From the NCBI GenBank assembly GCA_018711035.1, contig DVIU01000165.1, positions 1 to 39,784 on the forward strand: a stretch of 39,784 bases of DNA. Reading direction: 5' to 3'. The DNA comes from Candidatus Scatousia excrementigallinarum (GTDB lineage Bacteria > Cyanobacteriota > Vampirovibrionia > Gastranaerophilales > Gastranaerophilaceae). Within the stretch, counting starts at the first letter, position 1, and every line of letters begins with the position of its first letter. Both the position numbers and the translations under genes were made by a program. Positions 24,295-32,346 of the stretch are shown here, one piece after another. The notes below the pieces were generated by a model. The model saw only the letters and a program-made list of their open reading frames with translations. It had not been told where the DNA came from and did no database searches.

Positions 24295-25008
24295 ATGATT
24301 CATGAAGATGAACCGATACAGCCTGCGCATATAAGCTATAAAGATTATAAAAAACTTGTAAACAGAAGCCCTCGTCAAAGTTTTATAATGTTTATTTCTG
24401 TATTTTGTGTACTTTTAATTATATTTTTGGGATTTGCAAAAGTAATGTCTCCTGACGTTGAAATATCTCTCGGCGACGATACTGCTGAAATAGAAGATGT
24501 TGTTAAACCGGGAGAAGTAGATGAAAGATTAAAAGAAATACATATGGAAGATAACTCGGAAGCTATAGGCGGGGAAGGTCTTGCCATAGAAGACGGCGGA
24601 AAAGTTATCATTCCTAAACAGAAAAATTCGCCTGCGGATATAAATATACCTGCTGCCGAAGACAATATATATCCTGAGGAAACTTTGCCCGCTCAATCTC
24701 AACCTCAAACTCAGGAACAAGAGCATAACTCTGTTTCGCAGACGGTAACCCCTCAACCTTCACCGGCTCCGGTTCCTCATTATGTTAATGCAAAAGTTGT
24801 GGTTGGTTCATATACAACTTTGGAACAAGCTGAAGTCGCTAAGGGTATACTTTTAGATTCCGGATTAGGTCTGTCGCCGTTTATAAGAAAAATCGGTTCT
24901 GAATACACACTTCAGGTCGGCTCTTATAATTCTAAAGAAAAAGCCGTGAGTGCTGCAAAAGATTTGTTGATTAAAAATTACCCCGCAAGAGTTCTTATAG
25001 AACAGTAA
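24295..25008 (+). CDS. SPOR-domain membrane protein
   Basis: A 237-residue bitopic protein. A short cytoplasmic N-terminus is followed by one transmembrane helix (SFIMFISVFCVLLIIFLGFA), a Pro/Gln-rich periplasmic linker (about 85-165) and a SPOR domain (VVVGSYTTLEQAEVAKGIL to YPARVLIEQ). SPOR domains bind glycan strands without stem peptides, such as those left by amidases at the septum. This fits with the AMIN-amidase at 831-2678, though the two are far apart. It follows DUF366 by 2 bases; AGAGG precedes the ATG. Confidence 0.88.
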   Translation: MIHEDEPIQPAHISYKDYKKLVNRSPRQSFIMFISVFCVLLIIFLGFAKVMSPDVEISLGDDTAEIEDVVKPGEVDERLKEIHMEDNSEAIGGEGLAIEDGGKVIIPKQKNSPADINIPAAEDNIYPEETLPAQSQPQTQEQEHNSVSQTVTPQPSPAPVPHYVNAKVVVGSYTTLEQAEVAKGILLDSGLGLSPFIRKIGSEYTLQVGSYNSKEKAVSAAKDLLIKNYPARVLIEQ

Positions 25009-25014
25009 TTCTGT

Positions 25015-25043
25015 TTGCACATAAAGAACATTTGTGCTATTCT
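25015..25043 (+). promoter_or_regulatory. Predicted promoter of gatB
   Basis: TTGCAC (25015-25020), 17-base spacer, TATTCT (25038-25043) preceded by TGC (extended -10 form). The spacer edges GCACA/TGTGC form an imperfect dyad that could be an operator but is probably coincidental. Confidence 0.5.
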
Positions 25044-25065
25044 TTGGGTACAATAAGGAGAAGCT

Positions 25066-26508
25066 ATGGAAAGTTTAAGAGATAAATATGAAGTTGTTAT
25101 AGGTTTAGAAGTTCATGCTCAGTTGAAAACCAAATCAAAAATATTTGCCCCTGACGGAACTGAATTTGGTCAGGAACCAAATACTCAAACCAGCCCTATT
25201 ACATTAGGTATGCCTGGTGTCTTGCCTGTTTTGAACAAAGAAGTTGTCAATATGGGTATATTAACCGGCCTGGCATTGAACTGTGAAATTCCTGCAAGAT
25301 GTAAGTTTGACAGAAAACAGTATTTCTATCCGGACTTGCCGAAAGGGTATCAGATTTCCCAATACGATGAACCTATTTGTGTTAACGGTTATATCGATAT
25401 TAAAGGTAAAAGGATTGGTATTACCCGTGCCCATCTTGAAGAAGATGCCGGAAAACTCGTTCATGCAGGTGCAGCAGGTCTGGCAGGTTCAAGCTATTCG
25501 CTGGTTGACCTGAACAGAGCCGGAACTCCTCTATTGGAAATAGTTTCTGAACCTGATATGAGAAGCTCTGATGAAGCAAGAGCTTATATGGAAGAATTAA
25601 GAAATATTGTAAGATACATCGGTGTTTGTGACGGTAACCTTGAAGAAGGGTCTATGAGATGTGACGCTAATATTTCTATTATGCCTAAGGGTTCAAAAGA
25701 ATTCGGAACCCGCGCGGAAATTAAAAATGTAAACAGTTTTTCCGCACTTCAAAGAGCAATCGAATATGAAATAGATAGACAAATTGATATTGTTGAAGAC
25801 GGCGGAAAAGTTGTTCAGGAAACAAGACTCTGGGATGACAATGCGCGTGAAACCCGTTCAATGAGAGGTAAAGAGGATGCTCACGATTACAGATATTTCC
25901 CTGAACCTGATTTGATGCCTCTTGAAATTTCAAGAGAATGGGTGCAGGAAATTAAAGATAAAATGCCGGAACTTCCAGAACAAAAACGTCAAAGATATAT
26001 GGGCTTAGGCTTGAGTGAATACGACGCAAGCGTAATTGTTGAGCAGATGGGGCTGGCTCTGTTCTTTGATAAAGTTATTGAATCAGGTGCTACGCCTAAG
26101 ATTGCTGTAAACTTTATTATGGGTGAAATTGCAGCATACCTGAAAGAAGAACATCTTGAAATTTCAGATACAAATTTGACTCCTGAAAATCTATGTGAAT
26201 TGATTTCATTGATTGAAAAGAATACAATTTCAAATAATATTGGTAAACAAATTATTATTGATATGATGAAAGACGGCTCAAAGGCTTCTGAAATTGTTGA
26301 AAAGCGCGGTTTGAGCCAAATCTCTGATGAGGGAGCAATTAAGGAAATCTGTCAGAAAGTTGCTGATGCAAATCCTGAACAGGTGGAAAAATATAAAGGT
26401 GGAAAGGTTCAGTTGTTAGGTTTCTTTGTCGGTCAGGTTATGAAAGAAACAAAAGGCAGAGCTAATCCGAAATCTGTTAATGAACTTATGAAAGAAATCT
26501 TAGGGTAG
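25066..26508 (+). CDS. gatB: Aspartyl/glutamyl-tRNA amidotransferase subunit B
   Basis: GatB subunit of the GatCAB complex that amidates Glu-tRNA(Gln) or Asp-tRNA(Asn). It has 480 residues. The N-terminal kinase domain shows YEVVIGLEVHAQLKTKSKIF, KNVNSFSALQRAIEYE, RSMRGKEDAHDYRYFPEPDL. The C-terminal YqeY-like tail (GGKVQLLGFFVGQVMKETKGRANPKSVNELM) binds tRNA. AAGGAG lies 6 bases before the ATG. gatA and gatC are not in the window. Confidence 0.97.
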   Translation: MESLRDKYEVVIGLEVHAQLKTKSKIFAPDGTEFGQEPNTQTSPITLGMPGVLPVLNKEVVNMGILTGLALNCEIPARCKFDRKQYFYPDLPKGYQISQYDEPICVNGYIDIKGKRIGITRAHLEEDAGKLVHAGAAGLAGSSYSLVDLNRAGTPLLEIVSEPDMRSSDEARAYMEELRNIVRYIGVCDGNLEEGSMRCDANISIMPKGSKEFGTRAEIKNVNSFSALQRAIEYEIDRQIDIVEDGGKVVQETRLWDDNARETRSMRGKEDAHDYRYFPEPDLMPLEISREWVQEIKDKMPELPEQKRQRYMGLGLSEYDASVIVEQMGLALFFDKVIESGATPKIAVNFIMGEIAAYLKEEHLEISDTNLTPENLCELISLIEKNTISNNIGKQIIIDMMKDGSKASEIVEKRGLSQISDEGAIKEICQKVADANPEQVEKYKGGKVQLLGFFVGQVMKETKGRANPKSVNELMKEILG

Positions 26509-26522
26509 GCTTTTGCCTGCCC
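26503..26522 (+). terminator. Hairpin over the gatB stop codon
   Basis: GGGTAGGC-TTTT-GCCTGCCC gives an 8-bp stem with one U-G pair. There is no T run after it, so it may be a weak terminator or mRNA-end stabiliser, and the next gene starts 23 bases on. Confidence 0.4.
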
Positions 26523-26544
26523 TTGAGGTTATTTAAGGGTGTTT

Positions 26545-27603
26545 ATGTTTTTTAAAGAAAATAAAAAATCGAGTATGGAGCAGGAAATATTTGAACAGTC
26601 GGATGTTCTTGATAGCCTGTTGAAAACTCACGTTAATGACAATAATTATATTCTTTTTGATATCCCTACAGATATATCCAAGATAATTATGGTTGCAAGC
26701 GGTTCCTCATACCATTGTGCAAGATTTGCGGCGGATTTATTCGGTAATGTTGCCGGCATGGAAGCTCGTGCAATTTATTCAAGTGAGTTCCTTTTGAAGT
26801 CTGCCGTGCCTCATGATAATGATATCTTGTATGTATTTATAACTCAATCCGGCGAGACTTCTGATACTAATTCCGCTTTAAGAAAGGCAAAAGAATTGGG
26901 TATGCGTACGCTTTGTATAACGAATAAGAAGGATTCTTCTATATGGCAGGCTTCTGATTTTAAAATTGACTGCTGTGCCGGTGAGGAAAAAAGCATTGCC
27001 GCGACAAAATCGTTGACAACTCAAATGTTGTGTTGTACATTACTTGTTCTGAAATATGCAGCTCACAAAGGAATTGATATTTCCGGTTATATAGAAGATT
27101 TAAAAAATTTATCTGGGTATATTGAAAAAACTTATAATCTTCATCCTGATATAAAAGAGATGGCAGCTTTTCTATCCAAATTTAAAAATATCGTGATTAC
27201 GGCAGATGGTATTTCTTATGCAATTGCAAAGGAAGCTTCTTTAAAAATAAAAGAAACCTCTTATGTAAATGTGTATTCAAATATCCTCGGAGAATTTATG
27301 CACGGTCATGTTGCCATATTAAATAATAAGCCGGCGATGATACATATTTCCGTTGATGAACTTAGCTATACAGCAATGAGAAATTTGAATAAAATAGAAG
27401 AAGATTACAATCCGCCGTTATGCATAATCGGTTATTCAAATGATAAAATTAATCCGAAATTTAATATTGATATAAGCTGTGAAAGCGAAATAGTTAAGTC
27501 TTTTTGTATAGTGGTAATCGTTCAGCTTCTTGCACTGGAAATTGCACAAAAGCTGGGGCGTAATGTTGATAAACCGCACGGTCTGCATAAGGTTGTGAAA
27601 TAA
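26545..27603 (+). CDS. SIS-domain sugar isomerase (GlmS-isomerase-like, no glutaminase)
   Basis: A 352-residue protein with two SIS domains, as in the isomerase half of glucosamine-6-phosphate synthase: IIMVASGSSYHCARFA, ITQSGETSDTNSALRKAKELG, SIAATKSLTTQ, GEFMHGHVAI, and a C-terminal GRNVDKPHGLHKVVK close to GlmS's NPDxPRxLxKxVT end. The glutamine amidotransferase domain is absent, so it probably works in the deaminase/isomerase direction or with free ammonia (FrlB/AgaS-like) on an amino-sugar phosphate. The ATG at 26545, 5 bases after AAGGG, is preferred to the GTG at 26539. Substrate not readable. Confidence 0.85.
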   Translation: MFFKENKKSSMEQEIFEQSDVLDSLLKTHVNDNNYILFDIPTDISKIIMVASGSSYHCARFAADLFGNVAGMEARAIYSSEFLLKSAVPHDNDILYVFITQSGETSDTNSALRKAKELGMRTLCITNKKDSSIWQASDFKIDCCAGEEKSIAATKSLTTQMLCCTLLVLKYAAHKGIDISGYIEDLKNLSGYIEKTYNLHPDIKEMAAFLSKFKNIVITADGISYAIAKEASLKIKETSYVNVYSNILGEFMHGHVAILNNKPAMIHISVDELSYTAMRNLNKIEEDYNPPLCIIGYSNDKINPKFNIDISCESEIVKSFCIVVIVQLLALEIAQKLGRNVDKPHGLHKVVK

Positions 27604-27610
27604 TTAACGA

Positions 27611-27639
27611 TTGAATTTTATCAAAATATGTTTTATAAT
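27611..27639 (+). promoter_or_regulatory. Predicted promoter of the G-tract pilin-like gene
   Basis: TTGAAT (27611-27616), 17-base spacer, TATAAT (27634-27639). Predicted start near 27646, just ahead of the AGGAGAG ribosome binding site at 27661-27667 that serves the ATG at 27674, upstream of the G tract. Confidence 0.6.
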
Positions 27640-27673
27640 AAATAAGGAAAGTATCATAAAAGGAGAGAAATGT

Positions 27674-27736
27674 ATGCTGAAATTCAATAATAATAATCTT
27701 TTCGGGGGGGGGGGCAGGTCTTTTAAGCTCTCCTGA
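27674..27736 (+). CDS. Short upstream reading frame through the G tract
   Basis: ATG at 27674, 6 bases after AGGAGAG, opens a 20-codon frame (MLKFNNNNLFGGGGRSFKLS) ending in TGA. Eleven G residues fall inside it. With one G fewer the frame would run straight into the pilin-like ORF that follows. It is therefore the likely original N-terminus of that gene, or a short coupled upstream ORF. Confidence 0.55.
   Translation: MLKFNNNNLFGGGGRSFKLS
27704..27714 (+). repeat. Homopolymeric G11 tract
   Basis: Eleven consecutive G residues in a strongly AT-rich chromosome, placed between a promoter/ribosome binding site/ATG and a pilin-like ORF. Poly-G tracts of this length are slippage-prone contingency sites in organisms such as Campylobacter. 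Confidence 0.9.
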
Positions 27737-27755
27737 TAACTCTTTTAGGGTTATA

Positions 27756-28445
27756 GTGAAATATTTTGCCTTTACTCTGGCTGAGGTTTTAATAACTCTC
27801 GGTATAATTGGTATTGTTGCAGCTATGACGCTTCCAGCTATTATACAAAAACATAGAAATCAGGTAGTTGAAGCTAAACTAAAGAAATTTTATACCACTA
27901 TGAATCAGGCTGTCAGGATGGCAGAGGTTGAATATGGTGATATGCGATACTGGTGGGAAGACTTGAGCGGTGCTACGTTTGAAGAAGGGAAACCTGTTCC
28001 TGGTTCATCAGAAGCTGAAAAGTGGTTCAATAAATATCTGGGTAAGCATCTAAAAATTGTAAGACAAGAAATTCTTGCAGCAAGCGGCTCTTTTATTGTC
28101 TATTTTGCGGATGGTGGTGCTTTAAAGCAAATGAATAACGGTACAACAAGAGATTGGGTTTATTATCCAAATCCAAACAAATGTGAAATAAATCTAACCG
28201 CTGTAAATCGTAAAGGTGTAATCGGGACTTGCGGCTTTTCTTTTCAATTTAAGCCCGATGCTAATTCGGGGACATTTAAACGTATTTATCAGAAAGGGTT
28301 TGAGCCATGGGTGTATAACTGGGACGGTAAGGAAGAAACTTTAAAAGATGGATGTTATTCCGGCTCTGACCTTAATTTTTGTACTGAGATTATTCGTGCT
28401 AATAACTGGACAGTCCCAAAAGATTACCCATATAAAGTCCATTAA
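27756..28445 (+). CDS. Type IV pilin-like/pseudopilin protein, possibly phase-variable
   Basis: A 229-residue protein whose start VKYFAFTLAEVLITLGIIGIVAAM is a class III (prepilin peptidase) signal: short basic leader, cut before FTLAE, Glu5 and a hydrophobic helix. The mature C-terminal part has Cys residues (NKCEIN, GTCGF, KDGCYSGSDLNFCTEI), probably disulphide-bonded outside. At 11 Gs the ORF must start at the GTG at 27756, which has AGGG 5 bases upstream and gives a complete short leader. At 10 Gs the ATG at 27674 is in frame and would add about 27 residues. The first is the minimum form and the second is the likely alternative. It is probably secreted and assembled by type IV pilus machinery. 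Confidence 0.82.
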   Translation: MKYFAFTLAEVLITLGIIGIVAAMTLPAIIQKHRNQVVEAKLKKFYTTMNQAVRMAEVEYGDMRYWWEDLSGATFEEGKPVPGSSEAEKWFNKYLGKHLKIVRQEILAASGSFIVYFADGGALKQMNNGTTRDWVYYPNPNKCEINLTAVNRKGVIGTCGFSFQFKPDANSGTFKRIYQKGFEPWVYNWDGKEETLKDGCYSGSDLNFCTEIIRANNWTVPKDYPYKVH

Positions 28446-28473
28446 AAAAGCGGCATTTATAGCCGCCTTTTTT
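28444..28473. terminator. Bidirectional terminator between the pilin-like gene and pheS
   Basis: AAAAAAGCGGC-ATTTATA-GCCGCCTTTTTT: five GC pairs flanked by A and T runs with one bulged C. It works for both converging units. Confidence 0.8.
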
Positions 28474-29506
28474 AGAATTGTTTTAAGAATCTGACGTCAT
28501 TGTTAAAGAATAATCGGATGTCGTCGATAGCATATTTGAGCATTGCAAGTCTTTCAACTCCCATTCCGAATGCAAATCCTGTATAAATTTCAGGATCGAT
28601 TCCCACACCTCTTAGTACGTTAGGATCAACCATTCCGCAGCCGAGAATTTCCAGCCAGCCTGTTCCAGAGCAAGTACGGCAGCCTTTGCCTTCACACATA
28701 ATACATTGTACATCAACTTCTGCTGAAGGTTCTGTAAATGGGAAGAAGCTGCTTCTAAATCTTGTAGGTCTGCTTGCTCCAAAATAAATTCTAATAAATT
28801 CGTTTAATACACCCTTTAAATCTCCAAATGTAATATCTTTGTCTACATATAGACCCTCAATTTGGTGGAAGAAGTTATTTTTACGTGCATTTATATTTTC
28901 GTTACGATAAACTCTGCCGGGTGCAATTACTCTGATTGGCGGTTTTTGTTCTTCCATAACATGAATTTGTGCACCTGAGGTCTGACTTCTTAATACAACA
29001 TTTTTTGCATTCAAAGTGTAGAAAGTATCCTGTACGTCTCTTGCGGGATGGTCTTTTGGAACATTAAGCATGTCGAAGTTAAAGTATTCTGTTTCAACTT
29101 CAGGTGATTGTGTATCCGGTACAACAGAGAAACCAAGACTTTGAAGACTTGACACAATTTCATTTGTTGTTGAAGTAATAGGATGTACTTTGCCGCGCGG
29201 AATAAATTTACCCGGTAAGGTTACGTCAATGCGATCTTTTACAAGTTTTTCGTCAAGTTCTTTTTTGTAAAATTCATTATGTTTTTCTTGAATTGAGGTT
29301 TCTAGTTTTCTGGTAATTTCATTAGCAAGTGAACCTACAATTCGTTTATCTTCATCAGATAAATTTTTAAGGTTTTTCTTTATTTCATTGAATTCGCCTT
29401 TTCTGCTTAAATATTTTGCTCTAATTTCATCTAAATCATTTATTGATTGTGCTTTTGATAAATCTTCATTTGCGCTTGCGTAAATTTTTTCCAGTTGTTC
29501 TTTCAT
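28472..29506 (-). CDS. pheS: Phenylalanyl-tRNA synthetase alpha subunit
   Basis: Charges tRNA-Phe as the alpha half of an (alpha-beta)2 enzyme. The N-terminal coiled coil is followed by a class II catalytic core: motif 1 area HPITSTTNEIV, motif 2 FRSSFFPFTEPSAEVDV, motif 3 GFAFGMGVERLAMLKY. A four-Cys insertion (CIMCEGKGCRTC) is the kind found in many bacterial PheS proteins. Normal length, 344 residues. It is last in the kdsA-MBL-pheS unit, 2 bases after the MBL gene. pheT is not next to it, which is unusual, since pheS and pheT are often adjacent. Confidence 0.97.
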   Translation of the reverse strand: MKEQLEKIYASANEDLSKAQSINDLDEIRAKYLSRKGEFNEIKKNLKNLSDEDKRIVGSLANEITRKLETSIQEKHNEFYKKELDEKLVKDRIDVTLPGKFIPRGKVHPITSTTNEIVSSLQSLGFSVVPDTQSPEVETEYFNFDMLNVPKDHPARDVQDTFYTLNAKNVVLRSQTSGAQIHVMEEQKPPIRVIAPGRVYRNENINARKNNFFHQIEGLYVDKDITFGDLKGVLNEFIRIYFGASRPTRFRSSFFPFTEPSAEVDVQCIMCEGKGCRTCSGTGWLEILGCGMVDPNVLRGVGIDPEIYTGFAFGMGVERLAMLKYAIDDIRLFFNNDVRFLKQF

Positions 29507-29508
29507 TT

Positions 29509-30144
29509 CTATCCTCTTTTTACATAATGCATAATGTCGTTGTGTACTTTTTCATAGCCTATTGTTGTCGAAGGGCCGTGTCCAGGATAAACAATAGTGT
29601 TATCGGGCAAATTGAATAACTCGTTTACAATACTGTTAAGTAATTTTTTTGTATTACCTCCGTAAAGATCAGTTCTGCCAAAGCTGTCTTTAAACAGAGT
29701 ATCTCCTGAAAACAGATTTTTACCGATTAATAATGAAACTCCGCCTTCAGTATGACCAGGAGTTCTTATAACTTCAATTTCGTGTTTACCGAGTTTTAAT
29801 TCAATGCCTTCATCGTAAGTTTTGTCGTGAACAGGTATATCAATCACTTCTTGTCCAAAAAATCTTGCATGTTCGTTGATATTTTCAATTAAAATTAAAT
29901 CTTCTGCAGGAACAATAACTTCTGCCCCCAGTGCATTTTTCATATCATTAATTCCCAGAACGTGGTCGAAATGTCCATGAGTAATCAGAATATATTTAAC
30001 ATTCAGATTATTCATGTTCACTTCGTTTATAATTTCCTGTTTGTTCTCTGAGCAATCAATGAGTACAGCTTCGTTTGTGTCCTTATCAATTACAAGATAA
30101 TTGTTAGCATCAAAAGGGCCTGCTTCATACGTTTTTATAATCAT
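29509..30144 (-). CDS. Metallo-beta-lactamase-fold hydrolase (glyoxalase II-like)
   Basis: A 211-residue MBL-fold protein: ITHGHFDHVLG (HxHxDH), TPGHTEGG, FSGDTLFKDSFGRTDLYGG and VYPGHGP supply the ligands for two metals. The set resembles the small glyoxalase II/YcbL-type thioester hydrolases rather than true lactamases. The substrate is not certain. It lies between kdsA and pheS with 2-base gaps. Confidence 0.9.
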   Translation of the reverse strand: MIIKTYEAGPFDANNYLVIDKDTNEAVLIDCSENKQEIINEVNMNNLNVKYILITHGHFDHVLGINDMKNALGAEVIVPAEDLILIENINEHARFFGQEVIDIPVHDKTYDEGIELKLGKHEIEVIRTPGHTEGGVSLLIGKNLFSGDTLFKDSFGRTDLYGGNTKKLLNSIVNELFNLPDNTIVYPGHGPSTTIGYEKVHNDIMHYVKRG

Positions 30145-30146
30145 AA

Positions 30147-30968
30147 TCAGCTCCTTGTAAGCTCAAAAATAGCTTTGCATTTTGTAAATAATTCTTCGGC
30201 TTTATCAAGAGGAACCATGTTTGCCCCGTCACAAAGTGCTTTATCCGGCTCAGGGTGAATTTCAAAGAATAAAGCATCCGCACCGACGGCCATTGCTGCT
30301 TTTGCAAGAGTCGGAACGAATCTTCTGTCACCGCCTGATGAACAACCGTTAGCACCCGGCAATTGAACACTATGTGTAGCGTCAAATACTACAGGATAGC
30401 CGAAGTTTTGCATTATCGGTATTCCTCTAAAGTCTACGACAAGATTATTATAACCGAAAGTCGTTCCTCTATCTGTAATTAAAATGTTTTGGTTTCCGCT
30501 GTCTTCAACTTTTTTTATCAACGGGCCCATTTGCTCGGGTGCAAGGAACTGACCTTTTTTTATATTCACAATTTTACCTGTTTTTGCAGCCGCAACAAGT
30601 AAATCTGTTTGTCTGCATAAAAACGCCGGAATTTGCAATATATCTGCAACTTCTGAAACAGGGGCAGCCTGATCCGGAGTATGAATATCTGTAACTATAG
30701 GCAAATCAAAATTCTTTTTTATTTTCAAAAGCATTTCCAGCCCTTTTTCCATTCCGGGGCCTCTGAATGATGTAATTGATGAGCGGTTTGCTTTATCGAA
30801 TGATGATTTAAAAACGAAATTGATCTTCAGTTTTTCTGTAATTTCTTTTAATTTTTCGGCAGTTTGATTTAAAATATCCTGACTTTCTATTGCGCAAGGG
30901 CCGGCCAGAATCGTAAGTTTATCGCCGCCTATTTGAAAATTTCCTAATTTTATTCTCTTCATATTCAT
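30147..30968 (-). CDS. kdsA: Kdo-8-phosphate synthase KdsA (metal-dependent class)
   Basis: Joins phosphoenolpyruvate and arabinose-5-phosphate to make Kdo-8-P for LPS inner core. Signature stretches: ILAGPCAIES, FKSSFDKANRSS, TDIHTPDQA, IPAFLCRQTDLLVAAAKTG, KGQFLAPEQM, RGTTFGYNNLVVDFR, FDATHSVQLPG, FFEIHPEPDKALCDGANM. The Cys of GPCAIES, where non-metal enzymes have Asn, plus the later His/Glu/Asp mark the metal-dependent class. It shows that this is an LPS-making, two-membrane cell. The ATG at 30968 has no ribosome binding site but lies 6 bases after a strong promoter, so the mRNA is probably leaderless. Confidence 0.97.
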   Translation of the reverse strand: MNMKRIKLGNFQIGGDKLTILAGPCAIESQDILNQTAEKLKEITEKLKINFVFKSSFDKANRSSITSFRGPGMEKGLEMLLKIKKNFDLPIVTDIHTPDQAAPVSEVADILQIPAFLCRQTDLLVAAAKTGKIVNIKKGQFLAPEQMGPLIKKVEDSGNQNILITDRGTTFGYNNLVVDFRGIPIMQNFGYPVVFDATHSVQLPGANGCSSGGDRRFVPTLAKAAMAVGADALFFEIHPEPDKALCDGANMVPLDKAEELFTKCKAIFELTRS

Positions 30969-30974
30969 ACGATT

Positions 30975-31003
30975 ATTATAACAGTAAGAATTTACAAGTG
31001 CAA
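30975..31003 (-). promoter_or_regulatory. Predicted promoter of kdsA-MBL-pheS
   Basis: Minus strand TTGCAC (31003-30998), 17-base spacer, TATAAT (30980-30975) with TGT in front (TGTTATAAT). The expected start falls on the A of the kdsA ATG at 30968. Confidence 0.7.
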
Positions 31004-31013
31004 GTTTATGAGA

Positions 31014-31042
31014 TTGTAATTTTTGGCTTACTGTGCTAAAAT
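31014..31042 (+). promoter_or_regulatory. Predicted promoter of the M16 gene
   Basis: TTGTAA (31014-31019), 17-base spacer, TAAAAT (31037-31042) preceded by TGC. AGGAGAG at 31052-31058 serves the ATG at 31067. Divergent from kdsA, with only about 100 bases between the two starts. Confidence 0.65.
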
Positions 31043-31066
31043 TCAGCTTATAGGAGAGAGTTTTTT

Positions 31067-32281
31067 ATGGAAAGCAAAATCAGTAAACTTAAAAATAATA
31101 CAGACTTTTTTTATAAGAAAAATGAAAACACGCCGCGTGTTGCGTTATGTTTAAATTTTTCTATTGAAGAACCTGAAAAAAGTGCAGGTATTCATGCACT
31201 AATGTCAAGATTATTTATGCAGGGTACAAAAAAACGTTCTGCCGGACAAATTGCAGAAGAACTTGACGCTTATGCAATTGAATTTTCTTCTGAATTAAAA
31301 CAGGATTATTTAAGATTTCGTTTTGTTTGTTTAAATGAAGATTTTGCAAAAGCTCTTGAAATTATGACTGATATAATTAAAAATTCTACGTTTGATGAAT
31401 TTGAAAAAGAACTTGCTAAAATGACAGGTGAGATTGTGGCAGAGCTTGATTCCCCGCGTGGGAAAGTTTCTGATGCGTATTATAAAACCATTTTTGAAAA
31501 TCATCCTTACGGTAATACTTACACAAAAATTCTTGAAAATGCGGAAAATATTACAAAACAGGATGTTATTGACGCTTATAGTAAAATTCTTAATGAGAGT
31601 AGAAAAGTGCTATCTTTTGTAGGGGATTTGGATATTGATTGCATTTTGCCGGAAATTGAAGAAAATTTGGGTACACTCCCTCCTTCTGTAGAAGATTACA
31701 GCGAAAAAGATATTCCGGTGTTGAATGAGAAGAAAATTAAAGAAATTATAAAACCTGATGCTAATCAAGCTCATCTTCTTCAGGGATGGATAGTTCCGAC
31801 TTATTTATCAAAAGACTATCCGGTGCTTGTCCTATTGAATATTATTCTGGGTGCTTCTGGACTTTCTTCCAGATTATTTTTAGAATTGCGGGATAAAAAA
31901 GGACTTGCTTATGTTGTTAGAAGTACATATGAACCATTTGACCTGTGCGGCAGTTTTTCTATATATATTGCAACAGAACCGAGAAATATAGAAGTTTCGC
32001 TGGCCGGATTTAAAGAAGAAATAGATAAAATTAAGAATATTGAAGTCAGCGAGGAAGAATTGCATAATGCTAAAAACAATATTATCGGTAAATGGGCCTT
32101 TATGCAGGAAACTAACAGCCAGCAGGCTTGTTTAATTGCTCATTACGGTATTCAGGGACTCGGATTTGATTTTAATGAAAAACTTAAAGAAAAAATCTTA
32201 TGTGTAACATCAAAACAAATTAAGGATTGCGCTAATAAATATTTTAATGACAATTATGTCCTTTCAGTTTTAAAGCCTTAA
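31067..32281 (+). CDS. M16-family protein lacking the HxxEH zinc motif
   Basis: A 404-residue M16 (pitrilysin/processing-peptidase-like) protein. The N-terminal half aligns with M16 domains, including GIHALMSRLFMQGT, where an active enzyme has HxxEH before the LFxGT. Here those positions are A-L-M-S-R, so no zinc can be bound. The C-terminal half keeps the RLFLELRDKKGLAYVVRSTYEPF block with the Arg/Tyr pair found in the second M16 domain. It is therefore a non-catalytic partner subunit, as in mitochondrial alpha-MPP or the bacterial YmxG-type pairs. No catalytic M16 partner is adjacent. A signal peptide is absent. Confidence 0.85.
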   Translation: MESKISKLKNNTDFFYKKNENTPRVALCLNFSIEEPEKSAGIHALMSRLFMQGTKKRSAGQIAEELDAYAIEFSSELKQDYLRFRFVCLNEDFAKALEIMTDIIKNSTFDEFEKELAKMTGEIVAELDSPRGKVSDAYYKTIFENHPYGNTYTKILENAENITKQDVIDAYSKILNESRKVLSFVGDLDIDCILPEIEENLGTLPPSVEDYSEKDIPVLNEKKIKEIIKPDANQAHLLQGWIVPTYLSKDYPVLVLLNIILGASGLSSRLFLELRDKKGLAYVVRSTYEPFDLCGSFSIYIATEPRNIEVSLAGFKEEIDKIKNIEVSEEELHNAKNNIIGKWAFMQETNSQQACLIAHYGIQGLGFDFNEKLKEKILCVTSKQIKDCANKYFNDNYVLSVLKP

Positions 32282-32346
32282 CCTTATCAGGTAATAGTCC
32301 GGCGCGTACATTTAGGAAATAATATTTCCGAGTAGAGGTGCGCATT

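Noticed and set aside
25016-25037. GCACA...TGTGC dyad in the gatB promoter as an operator
   Set aside because: Five-base arms in AT-rich DNA are weak evidence, and gatB is usually not switched.
28640-28710. Four-Cys insertion in PheS as a novel domain
   Set aside because: Similar Cys-rich insertions are common in bacterial PheS.
32314-32328. GGAAAT-AAT-ATTTCC palindrome before the OmpA-domain gene
   Set aside because: Short stem, no T run and no overlap with a promoter. It may be chance.
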